36,889 bases of DNA, taken from the IMG/VR virus record IMGVR_UViG_3300021091_000195, positions 1-36,889 of that record, one strand, 5' to 3'. The notes under the pieces were generated by a model that made no database searches, had not been told where the DNA came from, and was given only the letters and a program-made list of their open reading frames with translations. This document shows positions 15,561 through 24,630 of this stretch, one piece after another (position 1 is the stretch's first letter; the number at the start of each line of letters is the position of its first letter). Both the position numbers and the translations under genes were made by a program. The stretch comes from a virus.

Positions 15561-16991
15561 TTAAGGCGGATTAAGGACAACGGTAATAGAATCTGTAACC
15601 GTAATCATATCGTCTTTTAACAAATCTAATAATTTAAATGTATCGGTTAGTTCTGTTATAATCTCTATTTGATTTTCTAATGTATAATCAGCAAATAGTC
15701 TTGTTCCTGCTGGGTGCAATAATTCTAGCAAAGCTTTTTTATAATCAGATAACCTTTCCTCTACTCTTACTAAGTAAGAAAAGGGCTGGTAGTAGGCATT
15801 GTCTTGTAAGTAAATTTCATCGCTTATGAACCCGTTGTTTGTTTCATAATACCCGGGGTATTTTGCTTTACCCCCAACTCTTACAATCACTGAACCATCT
15901 ACCGGGGTTCCTGTAATGGCGCCTGTATCGGAGGAGAAAGAACCTAAAACAGTGCCGACGTAAGATGCTTCAAAAGCGGTTGGGGCGTAGTCTGTTATAT
16001 TAATAGTACCAAAGTCAACCAGACCAAGCATTCTATCAGTTACTAAAACACTATTAGGTGTAGAAATAGCATCCGTGCCTGTTACCGCTATTAAGGACTC
16101 TGCGGACAAATAAGCATAAAAATCTACGGAATAATTAAGACCAAAACCAAAAAGCTGAACTACTCTAAGACCGCCGGTCGGGGTAGTTTTAATTACTTTT
16201 AAAAGGGCACCAATACCATTACCTGAAGTAACGGAAAAAATATTACCCGGTTTAAAATTAGCTCCTGAGTCTACTATTTCTACAGCAATAGGCACACTCT
16301 CAACAACTCCCCTATAAGGATTACCTACTATTGGAATATTACCAAATTCAGCACCATATTCAATTACATCGCCTGGTTGGATGTTGAAATTTTTAGTATC
16401 ATCAATAAAAAATTCAAACGTATCGGGGCTTGTTTGAGGGATGTTATTGATTAATTCTACAACTTCTCTTTTTTTAAGAATTTGTAATTGTATTTTACTG
16501 GTAGGGGTAATAAGAGTTACAATTTGATTTTCTATATCAGCCGGGTCCCCTACAAGAGTTCTTAAAAATATAGAAGAGTTTCTTACCCAACGTCCGTCAG
16601 AAACTTTTAGTACTTGTCTGGAAGGATAAATTACATCTGATTTTTTATTAAATAAAAGCTTAAAAAAGAGTTCGTACGAACTTTCATTACCCTTATTATT
16701 ATAAAGAGATTTAAGTTGCTTTACTGTAAACCTTTGATCCGAGGTAAGCGTTCTAGGTATTTTTTCCCCGTAAAGTTGCAAAAATCTTTCAATAAAAGAA
16801 TTTATAGTAGTGTCTATATCATTATATGATCTTTGATTTTGAATGAGTTCTTGCGCATATTGATCCTGTTCCAGGTATTCATAGTAAGCTCTTAAGAAAG
16901 CAACAAAAGTGGTATAATCACTTCTGATGAACTCAGGAAGTTGATTTTGAAAAACCTTAGAAAGCTTTTGTTTTATTCTTGTTGTGGTCAT
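15561..16991 (-). CDS. 7: Baseplate wedge protein, gp7 position
   Basis: A 476-residue protein starting MTTTRIKQKLSKVFQNQLPEFIRSDYTTFVAFLRAYYEYLEQ. The helical N-terminus with FVAFLRAYYEYLEQ...DIDTTINSFIERFLQLYGEKIP, then YNNKGNESSYELFFKLLFNK, is characteristic of the gene-7-position wedge protein in T4-like marine phages. A beta-rich middle (about 170-390) and a helical end (LVRVEERLSDYKKALLELLHPAGTRLF) follow. T4 gp7 is about 1032 residues, so this is a much shorter lineage-specific form, and I assign the symbol from order (25-6-7-8) and the N-terminal pattern. Its start overlaps the gp6 stop by four bases, indicating coupled translation. Confidence 0.7.
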   Translation of the reverse strand: MTTTRIKQKLSKVFQNQLPEFIRSDYTTFVAFLRAYYEYLEQDQYAQELIQNQRSYNDIDTTINSFIERFLQLYGEKIPRTLTSDQRFTVKQLKSLYNNKGNESSYELFFKLLFNKKSDVIYPSRQVLKVSDGRWVRNSSIFLRTLVGDPADIENQIVTLITPTSKIQLQILKKREVVELINNIPQTSPDTFEFFIDDTKNFNIQPGDVIEYGAEFGNIPIVGNPYRGVVESVPIAVEIVDSGANFKPGNIFSVTSGNGIGALLKVIKTTPTGGLRVVQLFGFGLNYSVDFYAYLSAESLIAVTGTDAISTPNSVLVTDRMLGLVDFGTINITDYAPTAFEASYVGTVLGSFSSDTGAITGTPVDGSVIVRVGGKAKYPGYYETNNGFISDEIYLQDNAYYQPFSYLVRVEERLSDYKKALLELLHPAGTRLFADYTLENQIEIITELTDTFKLLDLLKDDMITVTDSITVVLNPP

Positions 16992-18835
16992 ACAGTAACT
17001 GCAGAAACTGATATAGTAATGCCTTGCTCTACGGATGCATCGGTATTTTTAATGCTGCTATCATAAGTTATTATCTCATTTCTCACTGGAACTATATCAA
17101 AACTTTCTCGCTGATATGTTGCGTAAAATTTTATATCAAAATAACCCGATGCAAAAGCTACAGGGGTAAATTTTTCTAAAGTTAAAATACCGGTAGCATA
17201 ATCTATTTGACCGATATTAGTAATTTTTAATTCTGTAAGGGTATTGAAAATAGCTACCGTTCCTACCCCGTCATAATTAACAGGAGAGGGTGCAATATCT
17301 TTAATAATTACTGTTGTAGCAACCCCTGAAACATTTATAAAAAATCTTGATGATCTTAAATCTCCTGGGTGCACTCTTCCATTAAATTTAATTGTGTTTG
17401 CGGATTTAAAACTATTTTCCACATTAAGAATAGGTACTACCTCACGCATACCGGTAACATCAACGGTAGTACTTAAAATAGAGGAATCAACACCGCTTAT
17501 AGTTTCTACAAGATCAGAAGCGTAGAAGCTTTTATCAAATTTATTTAAATAATTGTTAAAATAATCAACAATAGCGCTTCTAATTTGACTATTAATAGTA
17601 GAAGAGGTAGAGTCTGTTCTAACATTATCATACTTTACATTAACCTGTAAATTAACATATAAAAAGTTAGGATCTACAAATTCTGGATTTATAGTAAGTG
17701 TTTGTTTTTTATCTAAAAGAACATTTAAAATTTCATTTTTAGTAGCAAGCGGTATTGTAGCACCGTAGAAGGGCTTGGCCGAAATAAAAACTTTACCGTA
17801 AGTAGGAGGATCATTTTCCTCCCCACCCCACACTGTAATAGTTTCTATATCAGGATATGAACTTCTAATAATAGCTGAAAAGTCACCAGCTGTTACGGCT
17901 CTATTTCTTGAGGTATTAAATAACGGGGCGTTAAATTTAATTGATGTTATTGACTCTTGAGCGGCACCCCCCGACGAAGGCGATAATGTGGTAATGGTAA
18001 TATTGGTTGAACCACCGATAGCTCCAGAGGCTGCAAAGGTCTGGGTGGTAAATATATTAGACACATTACCAGCGGTGCCTTGAGTGACGAGGTACTCTAA
18101 TATAACAATGTTTCCGGCGGCTAGTTTTTTGCCGATAACACCGTCACCAAAATAAATTTGATAGAAGCCTAGCGGGTTTTGCTCTAAAAAATAAACTTTA
18201 GAATCCGTGGTTAATAAAGAAATATCATCAGCTCTTGTATAAACCTCTAACGTAGAGTCAGAAGAGGAGGTTTGAATTTTTACAGTAAGTGTAGTGGTAT
18301 CAACACCGGTGTTAGGTATTTCAAATTTTTCCCCCGGGCCAGGATTAGCAACTGTATAGCGATATGTTAAAGGTGTGCCTTCTTTAATTTCTAGGCTTTC
18401 AAATGTATATACACCGTTGGTAGGGGTAATGGTTACATCTTCTGTTGTTACAAATGTAAAGGCAGTTTCACCAACAGTGGTAGTAAACGGAAAAAATTTA
18501 TCTATCGTTAAAGAAGCAGGACTACCGGGGGGACTATTTACTGTGAGATCGACAATAGCAGTTGCGCCTCTAGCAGAGTACGGTGTGTATCCTAAATGTT
18601 TAGCTATTGATACCGCTGACTCTCTCTTAACAGCTGAATCTAAAAACATCTCATTAGCAAGCATATTTGCTAGATAAGCATTGTAGTGGGTATTATATGA
18701 CAAGACATCTAAAAGAACTGATAGACTAGAGCCTTCAAAATCATAGTCAGTAAACTCATTTTGGCTTTGTAAAAATGTTTTTAAGTTTGTCTTGATTTCA
18801 TCAAAATCAAGCTCTGCTATTCTTAGATTAGGCAT
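16988..18835 (-). CDS. 6: Baseplate wedge protein gp6
   Basis: A 615-residue protein, close to the 660 of T4 gp6. The N-terminus MPNLRIAELDFDEIKTNLKTFLQSQNEFTDYDFEGSSLSVLLDVLSYNTHYNAYLANMLANEMFLDSA is the strongly conserved gp6 signature shared with P2 gpJ-like wedge proteins. The centre SSYPDIETITVWGGEENDPPTYGKVFISAKP is the other conserved block. gp6 dimers form the iris around the hub that reorganises on contraction. It starts at the base where gp25 stops and overlaps gp7 by four bases. Confidence is high. Confidence 0.93.
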   Translation of the reverse strand: MPNLRIAELDFDEIKTNLKTFLQSQNEFTDYDFEGSSLSVLLDVLSYNTHYNAYLANMLANEMFLDSAVKRESAVSIAKHLGYTPYSARGATAIVDLTVNSPPGSPASLTIDKFFPFTTTVGETAFTFVTTEDVTITPTNGVYTFESLEIKEGTPLTYRYTVANPGPGEKFEIPNTGVDTTTLTVKIQTSSSDSTLEVYTRADDISLLTTDSKVYFLEQNPLGFYQIYFGDGVIGKKLAAGNIVILEYLVTQGTAGNVSNIFTTQTFAASGAIGGSTNITITTLSPSSGGAAQESITSIKFNAPLFNTSRNRAVTAGDFSAIIRSSYPDIETITVWGGEENDPPTYGKVFISAKPFYGATIPLATKNEILNVLLDKKQTLTINPEFVDPNFLYVNLQVNVKYDNVRTDSTSSTINSQIRSAIVDYFNNYLNKFDKSFYASDLVETISGVDSSILSTTVDVTGMREVVPILNVENSFKSANTIKFNGRVHPGDLRSSRFFINVSGVATTVIIKDIAPSPVNYDGVGTVAIFNTLTELKITNIGQIDYATGILTLEKFTPVAFASGYFDIKFYATYQRESFDIVPVRNEIITYDSSIKNTDASVEQGITISVSAVTV

Positions 18836-19236
18836 TATCTTAGTCTATTTAAAGTGGTTGTTACTGTAATAGGTCTTTCAAAATTATTAAGCGCAAACTC
18901 TACCGTTACATCTATAGAGTTCTCATCCGGTTTATCAATAATTGAAAGGTTTATTAACCTTGCCCTGGGCTCGAATTTTTCTAAAGTGTCTTTAATGGTT
19001 TGTTCCATCGCAGACCGTATGATTGGATTATAATTTTCAAACAATAATGATGATATTTGACACCCTATTTCAGGGTGAAAGGGGCGTTCGTAGTTTTTAG
19101 TTAATATTAAATTACGAACAGCTGCCTTTACCGCGTTTTCATTTGATATTTTAGCAACATCATATGAAACTGGGTGCTTGGTGAAAAGCAGATTAAAATC
19201 TGAAAAATCTCTAACTGTTCGGTTAATTGTAATCAT
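18835..19236 (-). CDS. 25: Baseplate wedge protein gp25
   Basis: The start is set at ATG 19236 (MITINRTVRDFSDFNLLFTKHPVSYDVAK), giving 133 residues, the family's usual size. A longer frame from TTG 19260 overlaps the PAAR gene and adds eight unconserved residues. The gp25 pattern is clear: DFNL-FTKHPVS-DV, then AVKAAVRNLILTKNYERPFHPEIGCQISSLLFEN. This is the EPR-type motif (ERPFHPEIG) shared by T4 gp25 and type VI TssE sheath initiators. It joins the wedge and starts sheath polymerisation. It lies between the PAAR gene and gp6 as a compact unit. Confidence 0.92.
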   Translation of the reverse strand: MITINRTVRDFSDFNLLFTKHPVSYDVAKISNENAVKAAVRNLILTKNYERPFHPEIGCQISSLLFENYNPIIRSAMEQTIKDTLEKFEPRARLINLSIIDKPDENSIDVTVEFALNNFERPITVTTTLNRLR

Positions 19237-19249
19237 AATTATATTTATG

Positions 19250-19513
19250 TCAGTTTGCAAACGTATCGGAAGAACCGGTTGCGGCGTGTCCGCAAGAAGC
19301 TTGATCTCCCTGTCTACAAACTCTTATTCCTCCCGCAAAAACATTAGTAGATGCTTGAGTCATTGTTGGATTAGCGTGTAAGCCGGTACCGTGTCCTTGT
19401 ACTGCATCTCCAAGTACCGCTACCAAACTTCCATTGCAATATACGGAAGATTGACCGCCGCCTAAAATTGTACCACCGGCTGTATCAACTCCAACTCTAG
19501 CTACCCCTGGCAT
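19250..19513 (-). CDS. PAAR spike-tip protein (gp5.4-like)
   Basis: An 87-residue PAAR-fold protein starting MPGVARVGVDTAGGTILGGGQSSVYCNG. Cys and His residues (YC, GHGTGLHA, VCRQGDQASCGHA) are placed to bind a metal at the cone apex, as in PAAR tips of T4 gp5.4 and type VI secretion. It would cap the gp5 beta-helix and pierce the outer membrane. Its ATG overlaps by one base the stop of the spike gene it should sit on, which favours co-assembly. A T4-like order would put it near gp5, as here. Confidence 0.9.
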   Translation of the reverse strand: MPGVARVGVDTAGGTILGGGQSSVYCNGSLVAVLGDAVQGHGTGLHANPTMTQASTNVFAGGIRVCRQGDQASCGHAATGSSDTFAN

Positions 19514-21729
19514 TATGCTAGACTCGTTAGCCCGGTGCTATGTCTTTTATCATTTAAAAATGTAAGCAGCTCCCCCCTGTTGGCAGCATCACTTTTATAA
19601 GACACATGGATCCAGGGCATACCGGTTCCATAGGTTTTATACTCTAAAAGAAACTGATCGTATTTTAAAAGAGGGGCAATTTTTTTAGCAATTTCAAAAT
19701 AGTCTGATTTAGCTGCCCCTTTAAACTGCATATCTACCGCTAAACCTAATGGGTGTTGGGATGTTGAGGACGATGAGCCAGCCTGTCTAAAGGCAGATGT
19801 AACAAACATGTTTGGAAATACCGCTAAAATAGGCTCTAAAATGTTTAATGCTACCCCTTGTAAATTAAATACTATTTCCCCGTAAGTAAGACCGCGCTGG
19901 GCTACCACCGCGGTTCTAGTAACTGCTGCTTTAGAGGAAAGCATACCTAATGTATAATGTTTTGATAATTGATAATTTTCTGGCAAATAAGTTTGATTTT
20001 TAAGAGAGGGATCAGGTGTAGCAACCTTTGGGGTACCGGGTGCTGGAGATGCTTTTTCTGACTCAACTACTACCGTGGGTGTAGTTTCTTCAGCAGCTGC
20101 TATACCTGTTTGTTCAATCTCTTTCTTTTGTTTATCGGCTTCAGCAGGATTGGATGCATCCTCAGTTTTATAAGAAGATCTATCTAAGTAGTTAGGTTGA
20201 ACCGGGTCTGGGATAGTAGTAGTTTCTTGTGCTTTTCTAATATCAGTAAGCAATCCAATATTTGAAGACTGAGCATATTTTGAATCTTTTGAAGAAGCAG
20301 CAGTACCAGACTGCATGTAAAAAGCAGAACCATCATTATTAATTGTACCCCCGGCTTTTATATTATGTGTGCTATCAGTCTGTACAAAAGTATCTTTTGA
20401 TCTTACAAAATGGCTCTTTAAGGCTTGGGAGTAAATATTATTATTGGCTTTAAAATTAATATCAGTAGATGATAGAAAAGCATTTACATCGCCTTTAAGG
20501 TTCAAGTTTACATCAGCTTCTATATTTACGTTAGCACTGTGTAGATTAATTTCTTCTTTTGCAGAAATGTCAACCCGGCCGGCGGCCTGCATGGTAATAT
20601 CATTAAAACATTTAAGGTTAACGTCACCCTCAACCTCTATGGCTGCGTCTCCTCCAATAAAAACTTTTACTTCGCCTCTAACTGAAACGGACGCTGACCC
20701 GGTAATTGAAATATACCCGTTTTTGTCAACAATTTCATATGAACTACCTTTTGTTCGACGTACAATTGAGCCGTTGGCATCTATTTCAAAAAAAGTACCT
20801 GATTTATGATATACATGTATACGTTCGGCCCCGGGTGTATCATCCAACTCTACAATATGACCGCTTTCAGACTGAATGGTTTTATTATAAGGATATTCGG
20901 CATTAAACGGTATCGTAGGTTGTTCCCAGCTTTGCCCATTTGGAAGTTGAATACCAGTTAAGCGTTCTTTAGTTTTTTCTTGGACTACAGTACCACTAAC
21001 CTCCCCTTGCGCCAGTCTATTTACCTCAGACTTACCGCTATACTCTTTTGTGGGGTAGGTTGCAGTTGGATCAATAAAACCTTTAGTTTGAGTAATTAAT
21101 TTTTCTTGATTTTCTTCTGCTTTTATGTTAAAGTTTCTAGCTTCTGTAAATGCTTTACTAGCAATAGATGATGAAAAAGCTGCGTCAATTTGTGAACCAG
21201 TCAGAATGGCTGGGTTAGGGATTGTCTGAGGCGGTATAACCCCTTTAGTAAATAGATCATTTACAAATCCTGTAAGCCTAGAATCTATTCCTTTTGTTAC
21301 ACCATTTAAAACTGCTACAGAAAGATTATCTTTTAGAGTGTTTAAATTTATAGCGCTTGCAAGATCAGGGGGTAAGCTATTTTCTAAATTATAAAGTACG
21401 TTAAATAAAAGCTTGTTGGTAGTAGATTGAGCAAGCTTGTTCTCAACCAACGACCCTATAGTACCTTTAATTGTATCAGAATTAAAATTCTTAGCTACCA
21501 AATCAACAGGGTTATTTGGCCCAATTATTTTGGCAGGAATATCAGTTAGTTGTTGATTACCGGTTTCATCAATACTTTTAACAATTGATGGACTTTGCTC
21601 CAGCACCGCTTTTTCTATAGCTTGATTTACAATTACCCGGGCTGTAGGAGGTAATTTAGTAAAGTCAACCGTGCTTGATATTCTATCAAACAGGGTTGAT
21701 GCTAGATTTTGAGATACTTGTTCGCTCAT
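19513..21729 (-). CDS. Spike beta-helix protein with C-terminal M15 peptidase (gp5C-like)
   Basis: A 738-residue protein. Residues 1-280 are mostly helical and low-similarity. From about 285 (SESGHIVELDDTPGAERIHVYHKSGTFFEIDANGSIVRR) it becomes the VgrG/gp5C-type triple-stranded beta-helix, with repeats such as VRGEVKVFIGGDAAIEVEGDVNL to about 475. A Pro/Thr/Lys-rich linker follows. From about 644 an M15 (VanY/D-Ala-D-Ala carboxypeptidase-like) domain has TSAFR, SQHPLGLAVD (H659, D666), E696 and PWIHV (H708), the zinc and catalytic pattern of that family. T4 gp5 carries its lysozyme internally and no peptidase. This protein overlaps the OB/lysozyme-like gene by four bases and precedes the PAAR tip. 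Likely role: cell-puncturing needle with peptidoglycan cross-bridge hydrolysis. Confidence 0.82.
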   Translation of the reverse strand: MSEQVSQNLASTLFDRISSTVDFTKLPPTARVIVNQAIEKAVLEQSPSIVKSIDETGNQQLTDIPAKIIGPNNPVDLVAKNFNSDTIKGTIGSLVENKLAQSTTNKLLFNVLYNLENSLPPDLASAINLNTLKDNLSVAVLNGVTKGIDSRLTGFVNDLFTKGVIPPQTIPNPAILTGSQIDAAFSSSIASKAFTEARNFNIKAEENQEKLITQTKGFIDPTATYPTKEYSGKSEVNRLAQGEVSGTVVQEKTKERLTGIQLPNGQSWEQPTIPFNAEYPYNKTIQSESGHIVELDDTPGAERIHVYHKSGTFFEIDANGSIVRRTKGSSYEIVDKNGYISITGSASVSVRGEVKVFIGGDAAIEVEGDVNLKCFNDITMQAAGRVDISAKEEINLHSANVNIEADVNLNLKGDVNAFLSSTDINFKANNNIYSQALKSHFVRSKDTFVQTDSTHNIKAGGTINNDGSAFYMQSGTAASSKDSKYAQSSNIGLLTDIRKAQETTTIPDPVQPNYLDRSSYKTEDASNPAEADKQKKEIEQTGIAAAEETTPTVVVESEKASPAPGTPKVATPDPSLKNQTYLPENYQLSKHYTLGMLSSKAAVTRTAVVAQRGLTYGEIVFNLQGVALNILEPILAVFPNMFVTSAFRQAGSSSSTSQHPLGLAVDMQFKGAAKSDYFEIAKKIAPLLKYDQFLLEYKTYGTGMPWIHVSYKSDAANRGELLTFLNDKRHSTGLTSLA

Positions 21730-22802
21730 CCTATTAGACTGTTAAGATCTTTCTTTTCGTTTTGATATCTTGTTCTTACTCCGGCGATTATGTTTTGACC
21801 GCTGGACTTAAAGAACGATTCTACATTTTCTATTTTATATTTTGAAACTAACTCTACTATATCTTTGTCTGATAACTGGGCTTTGTCTTTTAACGGCTCT
21901 GTAAATATACTTGTTTTATTAGGTCCAAATTGTACTGCTGTTGACCAGACTAGATCTTGAACGGCAGGGCCAAATTGAGTTAGATCTAACCCCTTGCGCT
22001 TGAGGTTATTAATCATAACATCATAATATTTTGTTTGCGTATAGTCGTGCTGATCTTTTTTAAATTCTTCTGTCTTTGTCGAAGCAATTTCTTTCCATTT
22101 AGCATCGAACGCCGGGGTAGCTGGTTTTAGACCTTCAAATAAAGAACCAAATTTAGAGTACTGAAGGTAAGATAGTAATGGGGAATTCTTACCAGAAGGT
22201 CTAGCTTTACCACTAGGCGTAAGCGGGGGTAAATAAGAAGCAAATTGATAAGTTCCGTACGATGCCCCTCCAAAATCATTTGAGGTATTATAGGCATTTA
22301 TTGTACCAGGGCCTTTGCCCCCGGTTTCATATTTTTCTGATGTCTTACCCAATTCCCAACCCGGTACCGGAGGCACGCCTGATTTAACTGGATTACCCGA
22401 TCCGTCTACAACAGGATTACCAGAACCATCTACTATATTACTTGTTCTTGTATTCTCAACTTCTTTTACTTCTTCAACTTGTTTAAAAGCTATTGTTGGT
22501 GCTTTGCTTCCAATGGTACCAAATATAGCGGGCTGCTGCATATCATTACCGTCTAAAAAGAAACCTATAACCCAGGTACCGGGCATAGGTCCCACTGGTG
22601 CTATACCAATACCAGATAAGGCTGCTGAATTAATTGGTTGTATCGGTATTGCCCAAGGTAAATCTTCGGTAGGTATATCTATTTTACTGTCGGAATGATA
22701 TCCGTAGATACGCACTCTTACTCGACCCATTTTTTCTGGGTCCATACGGTCTTCCACCACACCTAAAAACCAAACAAAGCCGTCTTGATTAAAAATTTTC
22801 AT
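21726..22802 (-). CDS. 5: Baseplate hub OB-fold plus lysozyme-like protein (gp5 N-terminal part)
   Basis: A 358-residue protein. Residues 1-100 form the gp5/VgrG OB-fold: VWFLGVVEDRMDPEKMGRVRVRIYGYH, LPWAIPIQPINSAA, PGTWVIGFFLDG, QQPAIFGTIG. A linker holds a direct repeat (VDGSGNPV twice, about 124-139). Residues from 157 to the end (YETGGKGPGTINAYNTSNDFGGASYGTYQFASY ... VQDLVWSTAVQFG) resemble a lysozyme-superfamily glycosidase, with E159 the candidate acid. T4 gp5 has OB, lysozyme and beta-helix in one chain that is cleaved on maturation; here the beta-helix is the next gene, joined by a four-base overlap. The glycosidase assignment is by motif pattern; activity is untested. Confidence 0.82.
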   Translation of the reverse strand: MKIFNQDGFVWFLGVVEDRMDPEKMGRVRVRIYGYHSDSKIDIPTEDLPWAIPIQPINSAALSGIGIAPVGPMPGTWVIGFFLDGNDMQQPAIFGTIGSKAPTIAFKQVEEVKEVENTRTSNIVDGSGNPVVDGSGNPVKSGVPPVPGWELGKTSEKYETGGKGPGTINAYNTSNDFGGASYGTYQFASYLPPLTPSGKARPSGKNSPLLSYLQYSKFGSLFEGLKPATPAFDAKWKEIASTKTEEFKKDQHDYTQTKYYDVMINNLKRKGLDLTQFGPAVQDLVWSTAVQFGPNKTSIFTEPLKDKAQLSDKDIVELVSKYKIENVESFFKSSGQNIIAGVRTRYQNEKKDLNSLIG

Positions 22803-24142
22803 ATTGTACTATTAAGAGCATCTTTAACAATTTCCATTGTCATAGTATGCTTGTAAAGATTGATTTTATGTCTGAGTGCAGTAATGATATAATTACCTGA
22901 GTAGTATTTATCCTCGTTGGTTTTAGTTGAGTCTGAGCTTGCTTTCGGTGAAACATCAGGAAAGCTAAAATAAATCATTGCTCCAACCTCGGCATCGGTT
23001 CTACCTGGCACAGTAAGATTTAATTTAAAGTTAGCTAGCTCCATCATATTAGACATTCTATTTCCATAAATGTCTGGCATTCTTTCATTTATATTTTTTT
23101 CTAAATTATGTAGACCAGGATGAATAGGGTAAAATTTTATGTTTGTAATAGGGTTACGTGGTGTTTCGTTAGCAAAGATAGGTATGGATTTTGTACCCTG
23201 GGAGTGTTGGTAAGTTTTAAATTTCTCTACGTGATCATAATCATGAAATTCATATTTTTTATTAACAACATCTAAAGTTATAAGCCTGTTGGCTAAATAG
23301 CCGTTGCTATAATTTTGTAAATGATCAGATGTCTTTACTACATCAAATTGTTCTACCTGAAACATTTTTTCATTTAAGTCATCAGTGCCCCTAGCCACAT
23401 TATTAGGTGCATAATTGTATTTACCAAGTGTTAGCTTACCGGTTAAATTATTAAGATCAAAAATTGATTCTACTGAACCGAAATAGAACTTTTTGTTAGT
23501 TTCAAAAAATAAAAAATTACAGGCTTTACCTTCTTTAGGTATTGCCTTGCTTGCGCAAAAATTAATACACTTAAAAGGTGTCCAGCCCGGGCTAACAAAC
23601 TTAATTGAATTTTCTGTCTTGGTAAATATTTCTAAAGCAGTAGAATAGGTAGAAAGCTTTAAACTCTCCCCGCTTGCTTCTAAAGTTCTTTCTGTTTTTA
23701 AATAATCTTCATACAGCCTTTTAACAACTTCGTCTATTTTACCTGAAAAGCTTTTAGAGAGTGAGGTTAGAGTATCAATTACCGCCTCTTTAGATATAAA
23801 ATGCAAGGTATAGAGCTGGGTGTTAAGATCGGTTACAATAGCCCTATCACTAACAGCAAATATTCTAAACATCTTATAAATGTAGGAATCCAGTGAGGGG
23901 GTGCGAATTTTCATTACTAAATACTCGTCACCAACAATTGGCATTTCTTTAATTAAGTTTGTACTGTCAGATAATTGAATATTACCGTGTACAAAATTAG
24001 AGAAAATATCTTCGTAAAGATTAAGTTCAGAAAGGTAGTCTTTTATGCTATTGTACCTTCCATCAGTAGTTACAATAGCCAATAATTCTATATCTACGGC
24101 CCCAGCGGACTGTAAAGGTACTAAAGCGTTAGGTGTTGTCAT
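22799..24142 (-). CDS. 27: Baseplate hub protein gp27
   Basis: A 447-residue protein (T4 gp27 is 391). Segments VDIELLAIVTTDGRYNSIKDYLSELNLYEDIFSNFVHGNIQLSDSTNLIKEMPIVGDEYLVMKIRTP match the tube-like beta-barrel half of gp27 hub proteins, and SPGWTPFKCINFCASKA and YYSGNYIITALRHKI are further conserved blocks. gp27 trimers adapt the sixfold tube to the threefold gp5 spike. It lies between gp53 and gp5 with four-base ATGA overlaps on both sides, so production is coupled. An internal GATAAATA (22905-22912) near its end is probably a chance late-box resemblance. Confidence 0.9.
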   Translation of the reverse strand: MTTPNALVPLQSAGAVDIELLAIVTTDGRYNSIKDYLSELNLYEDIFSNFVHGNIQLSDSTNLIKEMPIVGDEYLVMKIRTPSLDSYIYKMFRIFAVSDRAIVTDLNTQLYTLHFISKEAVIDTLTSLSKSFSGKIDEVVKRLYEDYLKTERTLEASGESLKLSTYSTALEIFTKTENSIKFVSPGWTPFKCINFCASKAIPKEGKACNFLFFETNKKFYFGSVESIFDLNNLTGKLTLGKYNYAPNNVARGTDDLNEKMFQVEQFDVVKTSDHLQNYSNGYLANRLITLDVVNKKYEFHDYDHVEKFKTYQHSQGTKSIPIFANETPRNPITNIKFYPIHPGLHNLEKNINERMPDIYGNRMSNMMELANFKLNLTVPGRTDAEVGAMIYFSFPDVSPKASSDSTKTNEDKYYSGNYIITALRHKINLYKHTMTMEIVKDALNSTI

Positions 24143-24630
24143 TTGTTAATAACGCTATCAAACTCACTAACAATAGTTGAAACTAACTCGGACTTAATAA
24201 TTTTAATTCTTCTTTTTTCTTCATTAAGTCTATCTTCATAAGTAAAATTTGAAATAGGTGTTGAGCCTACTTCAGTGCTATTTACAACATACCCATTGAC
24301 ATCCTCAAAATGATGGGTGGCGTAAATGTTAGCATATTTACCTTCGCAAAAGCGCACTAAAGAATTAGTATCTAACGGCCAATCAAATCTAGGATCTACT
24401 ATTTCATTAGCATGTAAAATAACCCAGTGAAGGGTCGGGTCGTTATAAAAGAGATCAGCTAAAATTTCAGGCGTTTCACCATCTCTAACATCGTACGTAT
24501 CAAAAAAAGCAGTATTATTTACAATCTCAGAAACAAAAGCATTACGCCTTAATATATCAGGTACTACTTGCCCGGTGCGATAGTCATCTAAGGTGTATGA
24601 AATTTTAGGAAATTTTTCAAAATAAGACAT
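24139..24630 (-). CDS. 53: Baseplate wedge protein gp53
   Basis: A 163-residue protein, near the 196 of T4 gp53. Conserved pattern: MSYFEKFPKISYTLDD, VSEIVNNTAFFDTYDVRDGETPEILADLFYNDPTLHWVILHANEIVDPRFDWPLD. The TPE-LAD--Y-D---HW-I---N-I-DP-FDWPL block is diagnostic of gp53, which has a LysM-like core and clamps adjacent wedges together. Its start overlaps the gp48 stop by one base (TAATG) and its stop overlaps gp27. Confidence is high. Confidence 0.92.
   Translation of the reverse strand: MSYFEKFPKISYTLDDYRTGQVVPDILRRNAFVSEIVNNTAFFDTYDVRDGETPEILADLFYNDPTLHWVILHANEIVDPRFDWPLDTNSLVRFCEGKYANIYATHHFEDVNGYVVNSTEVGSTPISNFTYEDRLNEEKRRIKIIKSELVSTIVSEFDSVINK

Noticed and set aside
19242-19249. Late-box-like CATAAATA on the minus strand
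   Set aside because: It differs from consensus and lies only about 6 bases before the gp25 start, leaving no room for a transcript start and ribosome site.
22905-22912. Late-box-like GATAAATA within gp27
   Set aside because: It lies inside a coding sequence about 100 bases before gp5, with gp27-gp5 already translationally coupled; likely chance.
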